Shown piece after piece: positions 1 through 12,539 of a DNA stretch of 64,000 nucleotides (within the stretch, counting starts at the first letter, position 1; every line of letters begins with the position of its first letter). Made by a program: the position numbers and the translations under genes. The notes beneath the pieces are model-generated. The model ran no database searches. It had not been told where the DNA came from and saw only the letters and a list, made by a program, of their open reading frames with translations. The DNA comes from Dromaius novaehollandiae (lineage: Eukaryota > Chordata > Aves > Casuariiformes > Dromaiidae): positions 17,519,501-17,583,500 of the forward strand of contig NC_088111.1 of NCBI RefSeq assembly GCF_036370855.1. Direction: 5' to 3'.

Positions 1-504
1 GCACCTCTGCTGTGTAGGGGTGAGTTATAGTTAGATCCAGGAAGCTGGGCAGCTCCATAGGTTGGCATCACTGAGCTCTGGGAGGGCTGGGGAGTAGCAG
101 ATGTTAAGGGAGAGCTGCCAAGCCAGTAGACTCAACATATTCATAAAAGACCAGGAAGATAGGACAAGGCTTGCTGTTCTGGAAGGCTTTTGGCTTGGCA
201 TGTATAAATAACTGACCAGGAGACCACACTCAGAAACATGCCAGTCAGATCCATGTCCTTCCACTGATTCTGGCCAGGCAGAGGTGTGTTTCTTCATTTG
301 CATGAGATACATTTATTTAAAAATGAAGAGGGTGGGAGACACTAAACCTTAAGATTGTCCTGCAGATCACTTCCTTGTCAGGACACTGGTGGCTGTTAAG
401 AGTGCTAGGATATTTTGTGCTGTTTGCTTCAAAGTGACAGGGACTGTAGCAAGATTGCAGTGGTTTGATGCTTACAGAATATATTGTTTTCTCTTTCCCT
501 TCAG

Positions 505-3500
505 AAAAGACTGAGAGAAACCTCTGGCTTTGGGCTATCCCCTGAGCAGTAAGTCCTGCCTGTTTCTTGGCATATTTGTAATTCTGAATGCTCCTTGCTC
601 TATGGATTGAGAAGTCTTCTACATTACTTGGAGAAGGTAATAAATAGGGAGAAGGAGAGCTGATAGGGACTCATCGGAGAGGAAAAGGCAGCTGTCATCT
701 CAATACAGCATTTCCTGTGGTGAAATGAGTTGGTCATTTGGGCCTTGATCCAAGAAAGCTCTTAAGCACGTGTTTGATTTAATCATGTTTTTAGTCCCAC
801 TGATCTCTTTAGAAGCCGAAACTAAGCATACGCCTGAGTGCTTTGGTGGATCACAGCCTGAGAAAGGCAAGTGAAACAACACTGAGTTGGGAAGGTCTTG
901 TTTCTCCTCCCTCCCAATACAGAAGCTGGGGCTGGAACACTTAGATGGCTCTGTACTGATACCTCCCTGATTTCCTGACGTGCCATTTATTTGCTAATTT
1001 TGAGTAGTCCCTTCTCCTTGCTCCATTATTCTGTTGAAACTCTACCCACCACAGTTACGGAGAGAGAGAACAAAGTGTAAGAGAAATCTGAGCTGGGATC
1101 TTTCTGCCTTTTAAAATGTGATAACCTAGCAAAAACAACCTGAGATATTTTGGTAACTGGATTCCAACTCGGAGGAGTTAGTGCCTGAGCCACTGGGCTC
1201 TGGAGTAGCTCAGAGAAAAGCTTGAGCCCTAACCAGCCCCTGCCACGTTTTCCATGCTAAACAATAATTGCAGTCTCTGAACAGATGCATTAATTTCGAC
1301 AGACTTGTTACAGGAGCAAGAGAGAGAAGTACCTGTATTTTAGTGTTGTATCTTGTTAAGATTTTATAGCTGTCAAGAGACTCTACATACTTACGTTTGT
1401 TTTCTGTATCCTGATGTTTTTTACCCTTGCTGTTACTTTGTTCCTCTAACTAGAGGAATGAAGGCTGGTATTAACACAGTACTTCAGCTACAATGCCTGC
1501 TGTGTTTCTCTTCTTTATCAGATGTGTGCTTTTTCCTGTTTATTGTGCTCTTAACTTTGCTTCCATGAAGTTTCAGCCATGATTTTCCAGGTACTTGGAC
1601 TGGGCGATCGCAGCCACCAGAGGGAACTCTCGCAGTCCCAGCGAAGCTGTTCTCCAATCTATAGGCTGCAGAGTTTGAACACAATGCATTCCTCAGTTCA
1701 TACAATCAAAATTCCCTGAACATCAGATGTGACCTGTATTTTGCTTATTCAAACTAGGACAGAATAGGAAGAACTTTCCCACGGTTAGACTGCACAGACA
1801 GCTCACCTATCACATTTTGCGCTCAGAATGAGCGGGTTTGTACTGAGAAACATAAAAAAAATGCCAGCGTTTGGCATTGATCATACTCTGCTCTCTATTT
1901 CCATAAAGTTCAGTCCTACAGTGTCAGGTTAATGACACTTTCTGCATGGAGTCCTCTCTGATGTATGAATGTTGATGTGAACTTGGAACAAATCCAGCCA
2001 TCACAGTGGGAATTCCAGGTTGGCAGAAGGGCTGTGACTCTCATTTCTGGGCATAGGGACAGCACTGCATGCCCCAAAGAAGTTTGGGGCATCAGGATAG
2101 AAAAGGCTCTGAGCTCTGAGCTTTATGGTCTGGTGGACAAGCGTGTGTCCGGCCCCCATACAGAGCTGCGTGACATGCAGATGAGCTGGCTTTGAATGGC
2201 TGTGCATGATTGAAATCTGCTTCTCTCTCCTAGGAAGCTGGATGAAGAGGGCTGGGCAGAGGTCAGGAAGCAGCTCCGGGAGTTTGCACATACCACCCAG
2301 GTACAGGTCTTCTCTCCCAGCTCATCTAAAACGAGCTTAGCATTTTTTCACATTTTGAAGACTTGCTGCCCCAGCCAGGTGCTTCAGTGTGGCCAATATG
2401 CTGCTCTAGACTGGAGCTCTGAGGCTTTCCGCAGTGTCTTGCTGTGGCTTTGGACTCAGTGCACCAGGTGACTCTAGCAGGTCTATGGCCAGTGGTGTGT
2501 TGAGGCTGTAGTTTCACTGCTACTGGAAGAAGTAGACCAGCCCCTATAGCTGCTCATTCCTGGCCTGTATTGCCTCCTTCCTTGTTTCAGCGCAAGCATT
2601 TAGGTATCTGTATAATGAACTGGATCTGCTTTTAACCTGGTCGAAACACCAGAAGTCTAGTTTGAACCTAGATCAGCTTCCCTGTCTGGTTTTCCCTGGG
2701 TGAAAGGATGTTGGTAGGTGGCCAGAGCTGGGACTGAGGCGCAGGGAGAGCTCTTTTCATCAGCAGCCATGAGACGATGGTGAGGTTTGCTGCGAGCAAG
2801 CTTGGCTGAGGAGGGGTCTGCTGTCTGACAGCAAGCGCAGCAGTGAGACCTGCTCAGGAGAGGGGTAGATATTGGGATCCTTGACACAGCTGACTGCCAT
2901 ACGTGTACAGAAAAGTGGGGGGAATGCTTTGGAAATGGAACAGAGGTACAATGTCCTGCTGTAGGCAAGGCTAGATGTGCCAAGAGCCCACTTCCATGCC
3001 ATGGCTTCCTCGGTCCACAGTGACCAGAAGAAAAGTTGTGATCTTTTCTACTTGAGTGAAGTTAAACACAGTTTAGATAAAGCCAAAAGCAGGGAGGCAG
3101 TGTGGCTGAGTGGTTGGAGTGCTGCATGGGAACAGGTCCTACTCCTGGCTCAGCTGTGGCTCTTGGGGGTAACCTCTGTCAAGCTGCTTCTCCACCTGCT
3201 CCTCAGATCCTCTTAGTGAAACGGGGATTGTGCAATTAGTAAGATGGTGATTTACTGCCCAGAGACGCTGTGTGAAAACCAAACTGTTTTTATCTAAACG
3301 GGAAGGTCACTTCCCTTTGCTGCAAGCTGCTGGCTGAAAGGTGTGAAAGCTCTCTGTGTCCGAGTGCCAAATCTGAAAACCAGTCCGCCTCTGAGTTCTC
3401 CAGGGTAATGAATAGCAGCTCGGCAGTCAGGGGTTACTGCGTGTCCTGGGGTGGCCTTAGCCCTCATGCCTGCAGTCTGGTCAGGGAGTGGTTACCTGGT

Positions 3501-4762
3501 CCGCCCAGCTAATGCCATGGGGTGGCCATGCCTGCAGAAAGCTGGGCTATCGTCACCAGCCTTCTTTCTCTAAGCACATCAGTTTTCTGGCTGCTTCAGT
3601 AGGTTAATGCCAAGCAGTGTCAGGGCTGGGTGATGAGGCAGCCTCTGTTTTGGTATCGCCTGGCAGGGGAGGAACCATGCCACCCCACTCCCATCTCACA
3701 GAGCTCCCTGTTTTCTTCATGCTTTTCTCACGCCTCCAGGAGGATTTGGAGACAGAGAGAAGCCAGCTGCTGACTCGGGCAGTCGTGGCGGAGGAACAGG
3801 TGTCGGAGCTGCAGGAATACATCGATAAGCATCTTGCAAGGTGAGACGGAAGGATTCCCATTCATATATTCCCTGCTTTGTGCTCCAAGTTTATCTCCAG
3901 GGCTAATTGCCAGAGACACTGCCATGCCCACTGCTGTGTCAGCACCTGACATCGCTGCTGCCTTCCCACAGCGCTGCCCAGCACAGCTAGTGTCACACAG
4001 TATATCCAGCTGTGCGGGCAGCTGGCGCCATCCGTCCTTCCGCATGGTAGAGGGGGCAGCATCTGGCCTGCCAAGGGACGTGTCTCTTTTGCTGTTAGCT
4101 CGTCCTTTGGAGGAAGCTAAGGAAAGGGAGAGGTTGCCTAAAATCCCAAGCCTTCTAGCAGACCCTGATTTAAGGTCCTCTCTCACTGGCATATCATGCC
4201 CCGAAGTGGGGAGAACAGCTGCTAGGGCAAGGAAGGGCAAGTACAACCAGAACCAATCTGGCAAAGCAGCAGTCCAACCCAGTGCCTGGCATAACTCAGT
4301 AGCCATTGCAGCTGTAAGTTTGGTTCAGACTCCTGGGCTTGTCACGGGTGCCGTTACCTGGCAGAGTTCATAAATATGTCTTCTTAAGGGAAAACTGGGA
4401 GGAATCCAGCATGTCCCAAAGTTTACTGGTGTATTTCGTCTTCTGCTGGGCAGTGTGTGAATGTTAGCTGGGGGTTTGTATCTGTCAGGACTCAGCTCTC
4501 AGTGTGGCTCAGTGCCTGTGTGTTGGCTGGCATGCCTTAACTGAGTGTCTGTGTTTAAATTGATTGCACCTGTGAGTGAGCTATCAGTAAGGTCGTGATC
4601 ACATAGGGAATCATGTTGCTGCTTCCCTGTTGCAGGTACAAGCAGGAGATCCTCCGCTTAAGGAAACTTGTTGGCAGCGAAGTACCACGTGCGCTCAGTG
4701 CTGGGGCCGCTGACACTCACTTATTGCAGAGATCCAAAAGGACCATCAGCCATGAACTATAG
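505..4762 (+). CDS. CCDC78: CCDC78 (coiled-coil domain-containing 78), last four coding exons; 5' part lies left of the window
   Basis: Seen: four exons with consensus splice sites and matching phases, 505-548, 2234-2300, 3740-3840 and 4636-4762 (stop TAG 4760-4762). Joined, they read KRLRETSGFG..., then KLDEEGWAEVRKQLREF, then EDLETERSQLL...SELQEYIDKHLAR, then YKQEILRLRKLVG and a short tail ending ISHEL. The charged, leucine-spaced sequence is a coiled coil. Known: the YKQEILRLRKL stretch and the preceding SELQEY segment resemble the C-terminus of vertebrate CCDC78, a deuterosome/centriole-amplification protein of multiciliated cells, also linked to a human myopathy. Context: convergent with ANTKMT, as in human. 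The first exon here starts in phase 0 and lacks an initiator, so the gene continues upstream. The exact upstream exon cannot be placed from this window. Confidence 0.88.
3085..3236 (+). repeat. MIR-like (CORE) SINE fragment in the last CCDC78 intron block
   Basis: The stretch reads like a decayed MIR: a GCAGTGTGGCTGAGTGGTT head, a segment resembling 'cctggctcagctgtggct', then the CTCTGTCAAGCTGCTTCTCC and AAACGGGGAT parts that correspond to the MIR tail (control of 'cttaacctctctg' and 'aaatggggat'). It sits in the intron between the exons ending 2300 and starting 3740. It is old and diverged; there is no target-site duplication I can see. Related fragments are common in reptile genomes and present as relics in birds. 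Confidence 0.7.
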
Positions 4763-5434
4763 CTCTTACCCATGCCTCCAAGAAGCAGCAGAACTGGAGG
4801 AAAGAGCAGGGTTTAAAAGCTTTCCCTTCTGTGAATTGGCCAAGGCAAGTATTCATCCCCTGGCTGAGGGCTGGGACACACAGAGAAGGAAACCACGTGG
4901 GTGTTCTCAGTCTCAAATTAACAGTACTAAAATGGGACAAGACAACTGTGTCTTGTCTATCCTCTGACCCCTTAGCTGTAGGAATGGTTCTGATGTTCCC
5001 TGAGCACAGCACAACTGGGGACACGAGGTCAGTTTCCCAGGCAGCTTTTTACTGCACGACTGCAGTGACAGGTTCCCACTCCTGCCTTTGGCTGGGATGG
5101 TGCGGTAACATTTCTGCCAGGTCAGACCCAAAGCGAAGCACTCCAAGGGCTAACTGCTTCTGCCTCTGCTCCCTCCGGAGCTTGTGAGGGATGAGGCCAG
5201 GGATGGTTCAGGCTAAACTTGGGCTCTAAGAGGTTAGACAGAGGGGATCAGCTGCTCTTTCACGGTGGGAAAATACTATTTCTCTGTGTTTGGTGGAGAG
5301 GTGGACACATGCCATCCTGAGCCCTCTTCCAAAGGACTTTGGAGCAAAGCTTGAAGCAGGGGGCACACTGGCTCCAGAATCACCTTGCAGCTCAAAAGCA
5401 GAGTGAATGTCTCAAAGAAAGACCTGTCCAAATA

Positions 5435-5440
5435 TTTATT
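5435..5440 (-). promoter_or_regulatory. ANTKMT: ANTKMT poly(A) signal (AATAAA on minus strand)
   Basis: TTTATT on the plus strand is AATAAA for the minus-strand ANTKMT transcript, about 320 bases past its stop codon. It lies 18 bases left of the oppositely oriented CCDC78 signal, so the two mature 3' ends should overlap by some tens of bases. Confidence 0.6.
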
Positions 5441-5457
5441 GTGAAAAATTAATCACA

Positions 5458-5463
5458 AATAAA
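5458..5463 (+). promoter_or_regulatory. CCDC78: CCDC78 poly(A) signal (AATAAA)
   Basis: AATAAA on the plus strand, about 700 bases after the CCDC78 stop. The interval 4763-5457 holds no other recognisable gene and is best read as the CCDC78 3' UTR. No better-placed plus-strand hexamer was noticed before it. Confidence 0.6.
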
Positions 5464-5762
5464 CTAACAAACATACAGAAAGAGGCACTGAAGATTTAGC
5501 CCTTGAAACCTGTGGTAACTCTGGGATTTCTAGATTTAATTCCCTCCGTTCTCCCAAACTGACCAGACTTTGGAAAACAAGGAGGGGCTGTGATCCTGCG
5601 AGTCTCCAGGAGAGTCTGGCAAAGCATCGCTCACACCCCCATTCGCTGCTATCCTGGGCCACTGAGCTGAGACTGGTGTGGAGAGGCTCGGACAGCGTCT
5701 CCGATCCCTACCCCTTCTTAGCTGGTGACCCTTGAAATGCCAGACTCTGAATGCGCTGCCCG

Positions 5763-8700
5763 TTAGACTGGGCTTCCCTCCGCGCTGGTCTGTGCTGCTT
5801 GCCGCACCTCCTTCATGTCATAGGCCCAGACTTGATCCAGCCCCTTGCCAACGGTGCTGGTTGGGGTCCAGGATGGGAAGGGGAAGCGTCCAGCCACCAC
5901 TCGGGCCTCATCTGGGAGTTCTGCAAGGAGCTTGGCAGCTAGGGGAGGTTTCTGGGGAGACAGAGAGACAGCCAAAGCCAAAAGGCCTTAGAAAATAATC
6001 ACATAGTTCCAGTGACTCTGCAGCACAGCACTGTACCACATGCTCTGTCCTAGGCTGTCTGTCCGCTACTGGGGTTGAATTTGGCACAGGGAAATGGCTT
6101 TGGTGATGGTGCCAGCCTGAAACACCAATGCTTGTGGTTCTGCATTCAGAGACGGACACTCTGAAAGGTAACTTAGTGTCCCAAGAAAATGTTTCCCTGG
6201 AGCATCTCCACCTGGAGACCCAGCCGCATGTGACCTCCTCATGGTAGTGCCACCAGGGAATATAAAACAGCCGCCTTAGCACGCTCTCAACATGGTTAGT
6301 GGGTCCCAAGCAGACAGCACTGACTGAAGCCTGTTCCAACAGGCAGGGCTGATTCTAGCCCTACACGTAGTTGGGACTGGGAACAAATTCAAGTGATGCT
6401 GAGCTATTCCTTACATGCAGTGAGGCCCACACTTATTGCCAGTTCTCAGCACTCCAGAAGACTCAGTGCTTTGCTTTGCTTGCATTTTGTGGCACTGAAA
6501 CTGATTTTGCAGTGTTTGACTGTAACAGGCACTCATAGTGACCAGTAAGAGTGCCAGGTAGCGAGCACCGCAGGGGACATGGGGACAGTGCTCCCACAGG
6601 GGTCCCTCAGGAGGATATGTGGAGATGGGAGGATCCCAGAACAAGGTCATGTCCATCAGCCACAGTGGGAGCAGGCTGCATTGTTAAAAACACACTCCAG
6701 TTTGGCTTTTTATTCCAACGTGTAATTTTGTGTTTTTCTTCACCTCTGGTTTCTTTATTTTTGGCCTTATTTTTTAAAGAGCATTTGCCAATGTTCCAGC
6801 TATTCTGTCTTTTCTAAGAAACATCTAAGAAGCTTGCTCAGAACAAGATAGCGTTCTCACTGTAAGCATCTTGTAGCAGGCCCCACAGAGATGGACTTAC
6901 CACGCTGGGAGCCAGGAACACAGTGACATTGTAGCAATCAGAAAGATTCACCTTAAAAGAGAAGAAAGGGGAATGAAAGAAGCAACACAGTGTGGTCTGG
7001 GCTGGTCCAGGGAGATGCCAAGGGACTCTGAACTATTTGAGCGGTCAGAAAATCTGCAGGGTTTGTTCTAAACCTCAAAGGAATCAAAGATGCTAAAGGA
7101 CATCTAGGAAGGGGGTCTGTGCTGGTACACTCTGGTATCAGCTGTGGAAGAAGTACATCATTCAAAAAAACTGCATTCAGCATTGTCTCAAGATCCTAGA
7201 ACTGCTTTTCCTGGTAGCACTTTATCAAGTCAGTTATCTGTTCTGAAGAAGTTAGCTTTTTAACAGCGTATCTTTGGCAGTTCAGTGAATGTCAGCAGCA
7301 GCAGTCAATAATTAAGACATCTCTTCAAAGCTGCCTCCTTGCTGCTCTGAGAGAGAGGATTGTGTGAGCTACCTGCGAAAACAGCAGCAGTGTGGGGCCG
7401 TCAGTGAGGATGCCCTGCATGGCTTTTCCCTGGCTGCTGCTCTTGGAGCGGAGGCTGGAGGCTGCCGTGTGCCTCTCCCAGGAGCAGAGCGGATTAGAAA
7501 AGGAGCCAGCAGCCTTCAACTAATGCTTTTTGGAGGAGTGGGCCAAACCTCTGGTGCTGCCCTAAGGCACCAGCGCACGCGTCCAGCACACTCGGACAGA
7601 TCACAGAGCTGTGCTGAGAGCCCTGTCCTCAGCCCAGCAACCTGTTACCTTCCACAGATCCTGCTTCAGGAAGGAAACCTTCCCATTACATCCCGCCTTC
7701 CAGGCCCGATAGTTGGAGAGGCGCAACAGCCAGGGGTTGAGCTCATAGCCGACAGCTGGTCTCAGGCCTTGCTTATAGGCCTCTATTACCTAGGGGAAGA
7801 GAGTTGCAACTAAAATGAACTTTCGTGTTCACCCTGGGGCGCAGGGGCTGCGGGGCAGCTCCCACTTGCTCCCTCACGTGCATGGACTGCGCCCCCCGCC
7901 CTGGAGCAGCCGGAGCGGGCAGCGAGCCCAGGCCAGCGTAGCCGGCCGCAAGGCTCAGCGCGTAGCATGGTTTGCCTGGCTACAAAGCCGGGAAGGAGGG
8001 GGAATGCTCCCGGGGGGCAGCGATCCCTCGCTGGCGGGTGCAGCTCAGCACCCTCCTGCTGCAGGCAGCTGTGCTGCTACAGGGCAAAGCGGGGTTTGGC
8101 CCAAAGATCCCTGTTGCCGTTGCCCCGGCGCCCCGGGATGTGCCTCGCGCGCTCTTCGTCCTTGCGGGCGCAGCCACTGCCGAGGCGCCTGGCAGCCCCC
8201 CGAGCACCCGTGCTGCCTTACGAGCCGGCCGTCGCCCGAGCCCAGGTCCACCGTCTTCCCCGCGCGCCCCTCCAGCAGCGCCATCACGTTTGCAACCTGC
8301 TGGGCGCTTGACGGTACGAAGGGCACCTGGGGGGAGGAGAGGGGGCTCCGTCAGCAGCTGGGGGGTGAGAGCGGGGGGTCCCTGTCAGCACCTGGGGGGG
8401 AGGGGGCAGGGGTCTCCATCAGCACCCAGGGGATGAGGGGGTCCGAGGAAGGGGGTCCCCATCAACACCAGGGGGCTGAGAGGGTCAGGGGATGGGGTTG
8501 GGGGTCCCCATCAGCATGGGGGGGGTGAGAGGGTCAGGGGATGGGGTTGGGGGACTGGGCGCTCAGGGGATGGGGGGTCGGGGGACAGAGGATGCCCGCC
8601 AGCAGCTGGGGGATGACAGGTCGGGGACGAGGGGTCAGGGGACAAGGGGATCAGGGGACCGGGGTCCCCACTAGCACCCCGGGCCGAGGGGGGCGGGGGA

Positions 8701-9005
8701 CAGCAGGTCCCCATCAGCGCCCGGGGGCCGAGGGTCCAAACAGCCCTGGGAAGGGGACAAGGCGGGTCTGGGTGGGGAGGAGGGGGTCTGGGTGGCCCTG
8801 GGGGGGTGAGAGGGGGCCCCGGGGGGGCCAGGCCGGGCGGTACCTGGAGGCGCAGCGGCACGCGGCGGAAGCCGGGCATGAGCACGGCGGCCCACACGGC
8901 GTAGGCAGCCAGGCCGGTGCCGGCCGCCAGCTGCAGCAGCCCCCAGCCGCCCAGCGCCCGGCCCTGCAGCCGCCGCGCCAGCTCGTCCAGCTCCTCCGCG
9001 TCCAT
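5763..9005 (-). CDS. ANTKMT: ANTKMT (FAM173A), adenine nucleotide translocase lysine N-methyltransferase, complete
   Basis: Seen: five phase-0 exons on the minus strand, 9005-8844, 8326-8222, 7789-7649, 6951-6901 and 5951-5763, giving 215 codons plus stop. Exon 1 ([13 protein letters not shown]...) has a hydrophobic segment at about residues 22-44. Exon 2 carries the SAM-binding motif VDLGSGDGR (residues 80-88). Exon 3 has the acidic motif GYELNPW (103-109) and ends LKQDLWK. Exon 4 is [17 protein letters not shown]. The last exon has GRFPFPSW and [10 protein letters not shown]. Known: FAM173 enzymes are seven-beta-strand methyltransferases in mitochondria; ANTKMT trimethylates a lysine of the ADP/ATP carrier. 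The acceptor of exon 5 was set at 5951 because it keeps phase and matches the family length; a nearer CTAG acceptor would break the frame. All motifs look intact. Slightly shorter C-terminus than in human. Confidence 0.95.
8330..8842. repeat. G-rich degenerate minisatellite filling ANTKMT intron 1
   Basis: Recurring blocks such as GGTCCCCATCAGCA, GGGGGGTGAGAG and GGTCAGGGGATGGGG repeat at irregular spacing of roughly 30-40 bases between exon 2 and exon 1. It produces several long spurious reading frames on both strands. The G-runs are on the plus strand, hence C-rich in the ANTKMT pre-mRNA. Confidence 0.75.
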
Positions 9006-9039
9006 GGCGGCGGCGGGGGCGGGCCCGGCCCGGCCCGCG

Positions 9040-9330
9040 AGGGGCGGCCCCGGCTGCGGCGCAGGCCCGGCCCCGGGCCCCGGGCCCGGCTGCGGCTGCG
9101 GGCAGGGCCCAGGCCCCGGCTATGGCTCTGGCCTTGGCCCTGGCCCAGGCCCCAGCCCCGGCCCCGGCCCCGGCCCCGGCTCTGACCCAGGCCCCGGCTA
9201 CGTCCCTGGCTCTGGCCCTGGCTCAGGCCCCAGCCTCAGCACAGGCCCGGCCCCAAGTCCAGGCCCCAGCCCCGGCCCGGCCCCAAGTCCAGGCCCAGGC
9301 CCAGGCCGCACCGCAGGCCCCGGCCCACCC
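9040..9330. repeat. GGCCCC/GGCYCW hexamer-like repeat at the ANTKMT 5' end
   Basis: Starting about 35 bases upstream of the ANTKMT ATG, the plus strand is an imperfect period-6 array (GGCCCC, GGCTCT, GGCCTT, GGCCCA units) with a pure core of GGCCCC units at about 9159-9180. On the ANTKMT sense strand this is GGGGCC, so it falls in the probable 5' UTR/promoter. Period 6 leaves Pro-Gly or Ala-Pro/Gln-Ala reading frames open, which I treat as spurious. Confidence 0.8.
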
Positions 9331-12300
9331 GTCAGCACCCTGCCCGCCCGGCCCCCGGCTCCTGAGGCGCCCCGGGAGGGCCGAGCCGTGCCCAGGCCTC
9401 GTCTGCCGGCGTCGTGGCCACCGGCCGTGCGGGTGTGGGGGCTGCCGGCCGTGCGGGGCGCTGCGCGAGCCCCGGGGCTCGGCGGGGGCCACGCGCCAGG
9501 CTTCGGAGGCTGTGCTCGTGGCAGCACGCGCGGCGGCCGCGGCACGTTTGGAGCCCAGCTGGGCGCTTCCGCGGCAGGACGGGCGGCTCGAGGCGGCGGC
9601 CGCTGCTGTGGGAAAATTCCAGCGTGCGGGAAGGCGGCGGGGGGCCGGGGCCACCACGGGGCCGCGGCGTGCCCGGGGAGGGGGCGAATCCGACCGCTCC
9701 GGAGCCACTGCCCACCCGCAATTCAAACCAAACCAAACAACAACAACAAAAAAAGGGACTAATGAATCAATTAGGGAAGCGGGCGCACAAAGGCCGGGCG
9801 GCTTCCCTGCCCCGCGCCGGCAGTTGCTGACGCATCAGCTCGCCTTTTCTTTGGCGCCCGGTGGCTCCCTCCCCGGCTGCCCCCTTTCGCCTTTGTGTCA
9901 ATATTTGCACAGCCTCCCCGGGCTCCCGGCCGCGCTCCCCCCGGGCCGAGGCGCACCAGCAGCCCCGGCCCCGCACGGCCTCCCCGCCGCCCTGCTCGGT
10001 CGCCTCCGAGCGACCCGCAGCTCCTGAAGCGCCTGACGTTTTGCAGCCCCCTGAGCCTGGGAACCGCTCCGAAACCGGAGCCCGAGGAAGCGGGGTTTCC
10101 ACCTCCGCTGGGACAGGGGGGCCGCCGCCGCCACCGGCTCTCGTTAAGATCGACTTTGGCGTGAAGCGAACGCGGGCGGCAGCCCAGGGAGGAGCTGCCA
10201 GAGCCAAGCGTATGTTTCTGCTCTGATCGCTCGCTCGCTCGTGGGAACCGAATATTCTGCCCTTCCCTGGAGCGAGGCCGCGCGCCCACGCAGCCCGAGC
10301 GGTAACCTAAAACCGGGTTTCCAGGCACCGGCCCCTGAATCGAGCACAGGGACCAAACAGAGCACGACTTACAAGCAGTGGGTAATAAAACAACTGTACG
10401 TAACCTCTCCCGGGTCCCTCTGCCGGGCCTGGACCGCCCATCAATCAGTTATCAGCTCGGGGGCTGCTAGCGAGGCGGGTGAATAGGAAACAACTGGCCG
10501 TGCAGCAGCGCATGGAGGGAGAGGCGTCGTCTGCACGCTCTGCCGGTGGCGCGGGGACGAAACCGGCCCGGGTCAGCGCTGCTGGCCGGCTCGCGGCGCC
10601 ATCCGTCCTGCGGGAGCCAGCTGGTGCGGCCGGGAGGCGATAACGCGGCAAGCGGCTCCGTGCTCGTCCCCGGGGACCCGGCGGGGGGCCGTGCGACGTC
10701 GCTGCACGGTTTTGGCTGGCGGAGCAGGCTGAAACACTTCCCTGCCACCGGCTCGGGCGGCCTCCCCCCCAGCGCCGTGGCTCCGCGGTGCAGCCTGGGG
10801 CTCCACTTTCTGCCCGCTTGCGGCTCCAAGCAGACGTTTATCGACAACCGGATCCCATTAAGTGCCTGCTTTGGAGCTGCGGTGGGGACCGCGCACGCTA
10901 TAAGGGAGGAAAACCATCTGTAAATACTGTTTATTTACAGGAAAAATCGGTTATGGGTGTTTCTCCTGCCAGCGCCAGGCCCAGCGCCCGGCGCGCAGCC
11001 CAAGAGCGGCTTGGAGGACGCCGGGGCCCTGGGCTGTGGCGAGGAGCCACCTCGGCTCGCGGCCCGGCCCCGTGGGAGCGGGGGGGCTGTGCAGCGCTGG
11101 GCCGCCCGGCCAAATCGGGGGCCACGGGGCCTGCTCCGATTTTCTGGTGCTCGCTGGCAGGTGGAGCCAATTAGGCTGAGAGCGAGCAGAAAATCAGGGG
11201 AAATAGGAGCAGGGCGAGGGGGAGGGGGGGGAGGGAGGTGAGGGGGAAGGGGCGAGCGGGGAGGGAGATGATGGGGAGGGGGCTGGAGGGGCGCCCGGGA
11301 TGCTCGCGCTGGAAAACTCATTACCGAGCCAAGCGACCCCGGGCGAGGCCGGAGCCGGAGCCTCCCTGGGGCGCCGCGGGGCACCGGGCCGGTGGCCGGG
11401 GTGCGGGGCTGGCAGGTGGCCACGCGAGGGGACCAGTTGCGAGGCGCTGCCGGAGCCCAAGCGCCTTTAATCCGCCTCGCCGGGGCCGGCTCCTCCCTCG
11501 CCGGGGCCGCGGCGGCTGCAAAGCGGCCCTGAATGTCAGGAATTTGTCGCCATGCGCTGGGAAAGCGCGCGCCCCGCCAGCTGCCGGCGGCCCGGCCACC
11601 GCGGAGGAGGCGGCGCGTGGGGCGGCCGGGCCCCGCGGCGCTGGGGCGCCCGCCGGAGCGGGGGCGGCCCGGGGTCCCCCCGCGGCGCTCGGGGCCGGGG
11701 GCCGCGGCGAGGGCCGGGCCCGGCCGGCCGCCTTTGTGCCGGGCGCCTTTGTGGGCCGCCGTTCCCACATCGCGGCTTTTATGCGGCGGCGGAGGGGCCG
11801 GAGGAAGGAAGAGGGGGGCAGCGAGAGGGAAGAAAAGGGCGACGGGGGAAGAGGAGGGGGGAATGGCGGGAAGCGGCGCCCGGCGGCCCTTTGTGCGGGC
11901 ACTCGGCGGGGACGCCAATGCCGATGCCTCCGGGCGCCCCGCGGCCCCCGCTGCCGCCGCGGGCTGAGCAGCAGCTCGCCCCCAGCTCGGGTCTCGGGCA
12001 GGGAAACTGAGGCACCGGGCCGCCCCCGTGGGCTCGCTTCCCCCGAGGCAGCTGGTTTTGGGGCGGCGGGCGGCGGCGATGCTTCCCGCGCCACTGCGTC
12101 CCTGGGGAAGTCACTCCCTGGCGAGGGAAACACAAACAGGGCTGGATTTTTCTCGCTGCGTTTTGGCCCTGGCAGCGACGCAGCGACGCTCCCGGCCAAG
12201 AGGCACCGTGCGGCTAACGCTTAATTTGGCTCGGGCCGCGGGCAGCGTCCGCCCGGGCGTCGCAGCATCCTTCCGGCGTCCCTGGGTGGCCGCGGTGGGG

Positions 12301-12539
12301 AAACCGAGGCAGGCGGTACGGGGCGGCTGGCCTCCCGCTCCGCCGCTCGCCCCGCGTCCTCGCCCCGGCGGGAGGCGTTTCGGCCCCGCCGCCGCCTTGG
12401 CCGTGGCCCAGCCGCCGCCGCCGGAGCGAGCGAGCCGCGGGAAGCGGGGGCGGGCGGCCGAACCTGACGGAGGGCAGAGGGCACCGAAAACAACACGAAA
12501 AAATCCGCGTCGCAGAAAGAGCAGAATAGCAGCCCTTTC
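9331..12539. other. GC-rich intergenic DNA between ANTKMT and METRN
   Basis: CpG-rich with few stop codons, so many overlapping frames are open on both strands. None has recognisable motifs or a phase-consistent exon structure. Part of it probably belongs to the ANTKMT promoter CpG island. Nothing else can be supported here. Confidence 0.6.

Noticed and set aside
5932-5938. Alternative acceptor CTAG for ANTKMT exon 5
   Set aside because: It would break the reading frame after exon 4, which ends in phase 0; the acceptor before 5951 keeps frame and family length.
8917-10027. Plus-strand frames with Pro-Gly and Ala-Pro/Gln-Ala repeats near the ANTKMT start
   Set aside because: Translation of the GGCCCC-type array; period 6 keeps frames open without selection for protein.
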